Part shown: positions 57,961 through 64,000 of the stretch, piece by piece
Layout: each line of letters opens with the position of its first letter
How positions within the stretch are numbered: position 1 is the stretch's first letter
Assembly (NCBI RefSeq): GCF_026914185.1
Contig: NC_070562.1
Coordinates: 3,472,001-3,536,000 of the forward strand
Length of the DNA stretch: 64,000 nt
Direction of reading: 5' to 3'
Source: Puccinia triticina
Lineage: Eukaryota > Basidiomycota > Pucciniomycetes > Pucciniales > Pucciniaceae
Notes under the pieces: generated by a model
Seen by the model: the letters and a program-made list of their open reading frames with translations, nothing else
What the model was told of the DNA's origin: nothing
Database searches by the model: none
Translations under genes and position numbers: made by a program

Positions 57961-59484
57961 TGTAAGGACTCAGTTTGAGTCCTTCACTAAGATATCTCAA
58001 CGGGCACGGGGAGTGGGCTCAGAGCCTAAAGTTCTAGCTCCAACGGTTGGGACTTGTATTTCTAACATCAGCAGAGAGAGTAGCAAGTTCTCTTGTTAGT
58101 CTATCTACAATCACGATACTGGAGAAAGGAAATGATAAGAAACACTTACCTAACATCGGCAGAGAGAGTAGCAAGTTCTCTGCCAAGTTAGGTAAGGAGA
58201 GGGACAACTATGTATAGGTGGAGGGTGGAACCGGTGTGGTAAGCTGATGATATGGTTGTTAAAAGTAGATAGCCTAAAGGATTATTCTGAAGAAGTTGAT
58301 GAAGGTATTTTGTTGAAAGTGGTAGGTTTATAAGGTGTTGAAAGTATGTAGTTAAAGTGTTAAGGTATGTAGTTTAAGGTAAGTAATTTGTTGAGTATAA
58401 GGTTTTTATGAGTTCACTAGCTAATCCTGTAACTATATTAGACTAGGAAATAAAAGTAGGGACTGAAAAATAAAGATCCTCAGGCCACTGTTGGAACACC
58501 ACTTGTTGAACTACTCTGAGGGAAGAATAGAGCTTGAGAGGGATTTGGTGCTTGAAGGGCTGCCTCTCAGGGGAACAAGAAAAAGAATATAAGAGTATGG
58601 ACTCTTAAGGAAAGGTGTGGCTATGAAGGATTCTTGAGGTATGTCTAAGGGTTCACTTTCTACTAATCTAATAGCAAGGTAAAGGTAATGTAAAGTCTGT
58701 CCAACCTGATATATTTGGCATAGACTTATCAAGCTTGTCCACTCTGATTTAATGGCATAAGCTAGGCTAGTGAATGGTGACCAGTTATCTGAATTTCTGG
58801 GGCAGGATCTGATGGGGAAAAAAAGTTAGGGCCAAAGAGGGCAGACTATATACAAAATATTATGGGGCTGAGTTGTGGTTGGAAGAAAAGATGAAACAGT
58901 GAAAATTCTCAATCAAGGGGCTGAGGCTGAAAATGCTATGGGGATGGGAAGTTCTGAGAAGAGGCTGAAATGTGGAGAGAAAATGAAACATCAGAAGAAA
59001 GGGATTACATGTCATATGAGTGGCTGCAAAGGGAAGGGCTGAAACCAAAGGAGACAAGGGTTAACCAGGATGGGATCTCTATGTTTATCAAATGTGTGGC
59101 TAATGCCAAGATGGGGTTGTTATGCTGGATTGGGAAGAGAGAAAAAGATGATGAATATCCAGGGTCTTTCCTAATAGTCTGGCTCTGTCTGATGGGTGAC
59201 TTTCTCCCACTTGTGCCTAGCTGGGTGCTTGAGGATTATTGAGTTGGTGTAGGTGGGTATCCAGAAGAGGGGGAAAAAGGGTGAAGAGAGAATGGGGGGC
59301 CTGTTGATGGGTATGAGTTGTCCTGGCCTTGATCCTTAAGGGAGGCGGGTGCTTGAGTATTCCAGAGAGGGTTATATTGAGGGGAAAAGACTTTGATTTT
59401 GGTGCCATATTTAGGATTGGCTTACCACACCGGGACATGGGTTGTGACATTCTTGTGAAGTCCGCAGTGCGTGCGGGCTTTGCA
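57961..59484 (-). repeat. 3' LTR of the gag-only element, interrupted by an insert
   Basis: About 325 bp of native LTR plus the 1,195-bp insert and its CCGG duplication. The native parts match 61751-62806 closely, for example AAAGTTCTAGCTCCAACGG and TTGTGACATTCTTGTGAAG. Confidence 0.85.
58235..59429. mobile_element. One-LTR insert with matching inverted termini and CCGG target duplication
   Basis: The insert begins TGTGGTAAGC and ends GCTTACCACA (exact 10-bp inverted ends), flanked by CCGG (58231-58234, 59430-59433). The uninterrupted target is present in the right LTR near 62736-62770. On the minus strand it consists of an LTR (59429..58504) ending GTAGTTCAACA, a primer binding site like that of the gypsy element, and about 250 bp of leader. 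A second LTR is absent; the far end instead carries a copy of the LTR's first ten bases in inverted orientation. Confidence 0.8.
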
Positions 59485-59919
59485 GTCTCCCCTCTTATAA
59501 AAGGAATGGAAGAAAAAAGGCAATGGTTGGCAATTGAAATAGGAAGGGGATTCACAGGCAAGGTGAGGGCAGAGTAAGTGATAATAGAGGCAAGAAACAT
59601 TTGATGTATTGATTTCGTCTTGGCCGTTACCGCAGAGGTTGAACTCGTCCCGGGGGCCCCTGAAGGCAAGCACATTGGTGTGGGAGACGCGAAGGAAGGG
59701 TTTGAAGTAAAAATAGGGCAGAGGAGAAGTGTAGGTGTTGACGAGTGCAGGCGAATGGTGGTAAAAGGTTTAGTGAGGGGGAACAAACTCGGAACCGCGG
59801 CAGTGTATCGATGTACAATGTTTTTAACCCAACGTCCTGTATGTATACGGCCGCGTAAGCAACGACCAGCGTGAAACTGGTGGAGCGGCTGGAAGTGAGA
59901 AAGGGAGGAGGGGACCCAC

Positions 59920-61531
59920 CCCTCAAGACACGGTTTTTCTTTGGTCTCTTTATTCAAAAGGTGATCCATGCAATGTTCGTCGAATACCGGGTCTGCGCAG
60001 CGATTGCTTGCGTTGGTGATTGTTGAAAGGCTGCATTCGCCATAGAAAACCGGGTTCTCATCAAAATCGTTGATGAAATCGGAGTCTGATAAAGGGCGAC
60101 ATTCTTCTGCCACAATCTCGGCGAGGGTTAGGCCAGCGAGCTCGGACTGTTGAATGTTTGCATCTATCTCATGGTACATGGCGATGGAGCTTGCGGAAAG
60201 AGCAGGGTGCTTGTTGGTGTCTTCTATCGCGGCCACCCCCGCTGGGCGGCCTATGGCACGACCAGGCACGGAGGAAGATGATCTGGTCGGTGGTTGAGGG
60301 TTGGCCCATGGTTGTGGGGCTACATAATTGGCCAGTTTTGGGGGGGTCACAAATGAGTTCGGGATGATCACCCTGTTGCGATCACACGGGCCTGGACAGG
60401 TGCCTGGGGCGTTTCCACAGGTTTTCTTACAGAAATGGCATTTACCCACCGTATCTAGGTACGCATGGATACGCCAGACAAAGTCGGGGTCACCAGAGTT
60501 GTTTGACAAGGGCGAGGATTGTGGGTTGGTGGTCAGAAACCGGCGTTTGGGGAGGTTGTCGTAGAAGACTCCACAGCGTTGTTCGAAGAATCCGTATTTG
60601 AAGTCGGGAGCGTCCAGCGTTGTTCGAAGAAACCGTATTTGAAGTTGGGAGCGTCAAGAACCTGCCACTTCCATTCCTTGACTTTAGCTTTGAGATTGCG
60701 CGGCATCCCATACAGCTCTGCTAGGTCATGATCTGACATCAAGACCTTATCAAAGTTGTAAAGGCTTTGGAGTGTCCGAGCCTGGTTGCTATAAGTAATA
60801 AATGATTCTGAGTCTGCCATTGTAAGGTGTAGGAGCTTTTCTTTCAGATCATCGTGCCAAGATGCGGGCAGAGTGTAATCAAACAGTCGAGCCTTGAAAT
60901 AGATCCAGGGCTTGCCCTTGTAGCTGTTTGCTTTTTTGCGGTATAGAGAAAGGAGGTTGGTCTCATCAAGAAGGGTCCCAGTGATAAAAAGTTTGTTGTC
61001 GTCATTAGTGACGTCGCGGGTGATAAAGTGGATTTCCACTCCCTGGATCCAATTCAGGAATGGCTCGACGGCCTGGAAAGGGCCTTTAAATCTGGGGCCG
61101 TCCAATTTGAAGCGTTGTCGGTCAATTCAATCCAATTGAGGGACTGGAGTAGTAGTTATTGATGGGTTATCCGCCTTGGCATTCGAGTTGATAGCGATGG
61201 ACTCCAATGTGGCAAATCAGGCGCTATTCTGCTCTTGTACGGCCAGAAATTGTCTCTGAGTTGTCTTTTGGAGAGTCAGTATAGCCCCCATCATTTCTTC
61301 TAAGGCCATACCGTTGTCTGTAGTCGACGGTTCTCGTTTGTTAAGTGATTTGGCGTCTTCGTCAGCAGTCACTTGTTCTCCCTTGTCAGACATCTCCGGC
61401 AGCGGGTTATTGTTTTGTAGAAGGGCGTCTAGTTGTGCTCGTCTTCGATGCTCCGCTTGACCGGATCTGATGATTTTTTTGGGGTCTGATAGAGGGATAA
61501 GAGGCTCTTTGTTGGACTGTCTGGTACTCAT
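59920..61531 (-). pseudogene. Gag-like protein of the gag-only LTR element, broken frame
   Basis: Starts at ATG 61531 (MSTRQSNKEPLIP). A charged coiled stretch is followed by two in-frame TGA codons (near 61219 and 61139), then a well-preserved capsid-like region (61105-60600): FKGPFQAVEPFLNWIQGV, LPASWHDDLKEKL and MADSESFITYSNQARTLQSL. After a 41-bp tandem duplication the frame shifts and resumes at about 60560 with a zinc-knuckle-like CHFCKKTCGNAPGTCPGPC (60445-60390) and an acidic tail. The text is typical of Gag proteins of rust LTR elements as I know them. The C-terminal limit is uncertain. Not functional as read. Confidence 0.75.
60575..60656. repeat. 41-bp tandem duplication inside gag
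   Basis: 60575-60615 and 60616-60656 are near-identical copies (AGCGTTGTTCGAAGAAwCCG...), differing at two or three bases. 41 is not a multiple of three, so the duplication shifts the reading frame and contributes to gag inactivation. Confidence 0.85.
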
Positions 61532-61856
61532 AAACCAGCGGGTGAGGTGCAAAAGGATTTTGTTTGGGGCGGACTACCCTGAGGCGGGGAAACAGGATGG
61601 GAGTTGGGCGGGATGGGACGGGACAGGGCGGGGCGAGCTGAAATGGGACGGAAACGGGACGGGTGGACCGGGGCGGGACGGGAAGCTTTGCAAGGGTTTG
61701 CCAGTAGAGGTTGTTGATCTCGCAAAAAAATTGGAGTAGAAAAAAAAAAGGGTAAGGACTCAGTTTGAGTCCTTCACTAAGATATCTCAATGGGCACGGG
61801 GAGCGGGCTCGGAGCCTAAAGTTCTAGCTCCAACGGTTGGGAATTGTATTTCTAAC

Positions 61857-62043
61857 GTCGGCAGAGAGAGTAGCAAGTTCTCTTGTTAGTCTATCTACAA
61901 TCATGATACTGGAGAAAGGAAATGATAAGAAACACTTACCTAACGTCGGCAGAGAGAGTAGCAAGTTCTCTTGTTAGTCTATCTACAATCATGATACTGG
62001 AGAAAGGAAATGATAAGAAATACTTACCTAACGTTGGCAGAGA
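61857..62043. repeat. 87-bp tandem repeat inside the LTR
   Basis: Units beginning at CGTCGGCAGAGAGAGTAGCA and running through AGTCTATCTACAATCATGAT to CACTTACCTAA repeat almost exactly. The left LTR (58066-58170) has a single unit, so copy number changed after or during insertion. Confidence 0.8.
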
Positions 62044-62053
62044 GAGTAGCAAG

Positions 62054-62709
62054 CGGTGGGCGAAACTGGCAGCAATAAGTCCCGGCAAATGCATAATGAA
62101 GATGCTGATCCTTATGTATCAAGATTCAGCGACCAATGGGGACAATATTTGACAAATAATGAAATGCACATTAATCTGCCACGTTGCCGTACCCTTTGGC
62201 CGGAACGGCGAGAATTTAGGGAGGTTCTATGGTCTCAACAAAAAAGACATCGATCACTGGAAAGCACGAACTTTACACAAGCCGTGCTCGAGGGGTGCGA
62301 GAACCCTTCCTGGCGGGAGGGGATTCCTCCTCCTTGTTGCTGCCTGCTGGCCAAGAAAGGATCCCGTAAACCGCTGCAGCACCTGCTTGGTGGGAAGGTT
62401 CAGGATGGTTCCTCTGTGGCAAGCACCGAGTAGCCACTCATTGGGTAAGATCTCTTCCCAGCGAGCAGGTACAAGTATGCTTGCTTCCAAGGTGAGTTTA
62501 TTATGTTACTTGAGAATACCTCAGTCCTAAGTACTCTAGTATATTCACCGGGGACGTGCTCGGCCGGCGAGAGGGTTCATTCCTGAAGTGAAGCTCGGCA
62601 TGCGTAGCTAGTGAGCCTCCGATTTTTTTTTTCTTCCACATTGGGAATCAAAGATTTACCCTGTGATTATGTATTTGCCCAGACTTATTGATGCTAGTTT
62701 CGCCAACGC
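62054..62709. mobile_element. 656-bp MITE with 10-bp target duplication (Mutator-like?)
   Basis: Imperfect inverted ends GGTGGGCGAAACTGGCAGC and (inverted right) CGTTGGCGAAACTAGCATC. Direct repeat GAGTAGCAAG (62044-62053, 62710-62719). The uninterrupted target is present at 58158-58167 and in the tandem units. A 9-11-bp duplication fits Mutator-like elements; an 8-bp hAT duplication with two chance matches is the alternative. Two overlapping frames of about 125 codons inside show no domain. Confidence 0.75.
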
Positions 62710-62811
62710 GAGTAGCAAGTTCTCTGCCGAGTTAATAGGCGGAGGGTGGAACCGGGACATGGGTTGTGACATTCTTGTGAAGTCCGCAGTGCGTGCAGGC
62801 TTTGAACGGAG

Positions 62812-63400
62812 GCTGTCAGCCGGGCTACTACAGCAATAGCGAAAAAGCTTGTGGGTGGGCAAGGCTGAAAATCCAACAGACAAAATTTTTAGCTTCAGCC
62901 CCGCCCCCTGTATTCTTCCAATTCTTCCCATCTTCCAACCTCTTCGCACTCGACCATATCCCATATCCCCTCCCACCTCCGCCATTGGAAATGGCCCCCG
63001 ACCGAATTCCCCCCGCCGGACCCAACCACTGCCCAGCCGCCCCCAGCCGCCAGCCAGGAACCAATCCACCAGCCGCCCCAAAACTTTTCTTCACCGGTGA
63101 GTTCCCCCCCTTTTTCCGCATCCATGATCAATCACTCACATCCGCTCTGCAACTGCCCAGTCGCTGCAAGACATCCCAGCCACCACCCAGGATCCCATCC
63201 AGCACCCCCCCGGCCCCCCAAAAAAATTCAACGGTGAGCCGCCTTTTTTGCATCCTTCAACCGCTGACCAGTGGTTGTTTGCTCCCTCCTTGTCCCCGGC
63301 CCGATTTCGTAGCCACTGCCTGATTATTGTGAGTGTAGTTTTTTTATCCTCCCCACCCCGCCCCGCAAACCGTTGCTGACACCAATTGTACCCCCAGACG
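62812..63400 (+). other. Upstream region of the 63401 frame, probable further 5' exons
   Basis: From 62991 an ATG opens a proline-rich reading (MAPDRIPPAGPNHC) up to a GTGAGT at 63097. An acceptor CTGCCCAG ends at 63160, a GTGAGC donor lies at 63234, and another GTGAGT lies near 63330, with CCCCCAG ending at 63397. This looks like short exons of the same gene, but the phases could not be made to agree along one path, so no join is claimed. Confidence 0.35.
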
Positions 63401-64000
63401 ATGTCAATTCCATCATCCAACAACCGATTCAGCGTCACCCACCGAGTGGACCCGCTGCCGTTTGCCAATGTGCATGGCAAGCCGCAAGAGTCATACCTGC
63501 TGCCGAGTCAGCCGCCTGACTCTCAGGCGCAGGCCTGCCGGTTGTTCTTTGAGGATGGCGACCCAGCGGCGGCAGATAATTCCACTGAACGAACCGTGCC
63601 CGCGCCCAACGGGGGCCGACCCGTCCCAGCGACTCCTGGCGCTCCCCATCAACCCGGCCGTGGGCCACCCTCCACTCCAGCTACCCGGGCGATCACCGTG
63701 AAGCATCACGTGTACATCCGAACCCCTGCTGGCCAGCTAGCTCTGGCAAATCCAACCGCGCCCATTGCCTCAACCACCAAGATTTGGGAGCGGGTCATTC
63801 CAAAGGGCGAGGCAGTGCTGAAGACGGTCCTCCAGCACACCACCTGGCCCGATTTCAAGACAAACTGCATCGCGGCAATTGATGCGACGATCCCCCTCCT
63901 CGCTTGCGAGGAAGAAGGCCTGCTCAAGTGGCAGGGGATTATCCCGAGGGAAGAAGTGTACGGCAAGGGAGTCAACGCCATGATCACGGGACCCGAGGAT
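63401..64000 (+). CDS. Open frame running off the right edge, unknown protein
   Basis: From ATG 63401, 200 codons are open with no stop up to the window end. The reading is GC-rich and protein-like: MSIPSSNNRFSVTHRVDPLP, a proline/glycine-rich middle (PGAPHQPGRGPP), then a compact part with ITVKHHVYIRTPAGQLAL, TTWPDFKTNCIAAID and LLKWQGIIPREEVYGKG. A good acceptor (CCCCCAG, 63391-63397) lies just before the ATG, so the true start may be further upstream. I do not recognise the family; its position beside transposons makes a transposon-borne gene possible. Confidence 0.6.
   Translation, partial: MSIPSSNNRFSVTHRVDPLPFANVHGKPQESYLLPSQPPDSQAQACRLFFEDGDPAAADNSTERTVPAPNGGRPVPATPGAPHQPGRGPPSTPATRAITVKHHVYIRTPAGQLALANPTAPIASTTKIWERVIPKGEAVLKTVLQHTTWPDFKTNCIAAIDATIPLLACEEEGLLKWQGIIPREEVYGKGVNAMITGPED

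Larger units (their letters stand above)
57961..62806 (-). mobile_element. Gag-only LTR retrotransposon with nested insertions in both LTRs
   Basis: The LTRs start TGTAAGGACTCAG (57961; GGTAAGG at 61751) and end GGCTTTGCA (59484) and GGCTTTGAA (62806). The target duplication is CGGAG (57956-57960, 62807-62811). On the minus strand a purine-rich tract AAGAGGGGAGAC precedes the left (3') LTR. The internal region, about 2.27 kb, encodes only a Gag-like protein, with no protease, RT or integrase, so the element must have used another element's machinery. Each LTR was later broken: the left by 58235-59429, the right by 62054-62709. Confidence 0.85.
61751..62806 (-). repeat. 5' LTR of the gag-only element, interrupted by a MITE
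   Basis: About 390 bp of native LTR plus the insertion at 62054-62709. It contains two tandem copies of an 87-bp unit, where the left LTR has one. Confidence 0.85.

Noticed and set aside
62056..62530. Overlapping plus-strand frames of about 125 codons
   Set aside because: They lie inside the MITE at 62054-62709 and show no domain; treated as chance frames.

Overview
The window looks like nuclear DNA of a basidiomycete, most likely a rust fungus (Pucciniales). Evidence: short introns of about 60-105 nt with clear GT..AG ends and CTAAC/CTAAT branch sites, a fungal-type seipin and a prefoldin subunit 6, two genes with N-terminal signal peptides, and AT-rich intergenic DNA packed with nested LTR, hAT, Helitron and TIR elements. 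The species call is inference. || Layout. 1-1335: seipin gene, minus strand, running off the left edge. 1.3-20.6 kb: repeat land with a solo LTR (4400-5324), an AT-rich foldback MITE (6879-7255) and a complete, very young Ty3/gypsy element (7595-18239, 4-bp target duplication CCGC). Its gag-pol is one frame broken by two TGA codons. It also carries a spliced antisense gene with its own CRE-like and TATA sites. 20.6-25 kb: remains of a Helitron helicase split by a 2-kb TIR element. That element holds an array of long perfect palindromes, a Tourist-like MITE and a hAT-like MITE nested inside the Tourist MITE. A second copy of the TIR element follows. || 26-28 kb: a single-exon secreted protein of unknown function. 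28.9-43.0 kb: one giant 11-exon minus-strand gene (about 4,300 aa, acidic, E/P/S/A-rich), built by internal segmental and exon duplication; all exon phases close. 45.0-45.6 kb: prefoldin subunit 6, three exons, plus strand. 46.8-50.8 kb: a four-exon minus-strand gene for a predicted secreted or membrane protein of about 1,253 aa. || 51-64 kb: second transposon zone. It holds a hAT-like MITE with perfect 8-bp TSDs, a broken hAT transposase gene (54134-57091) split by a 1-kb CACCAGG-ended TIR element with 3-bp TSD, and a gag-only LTR element (57961-62806, TSD CGGAG). Each LTR of that element has been hit by a different later insertion. A new open frame starts at 63401 and runs off the right edge. 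|| Host genes (seipin, prefoldin, giant repeat gene, two secreted proteins) do not form a pathway; they are islands between transposons. The most unusual items are the antisense gene inside the young gypsy element, the CACCAGG-ended TIR family with 3-bp TSDs, the palindrome array, the one-LTR insert with matching termini at 58235-59429, and the modular giant gene.
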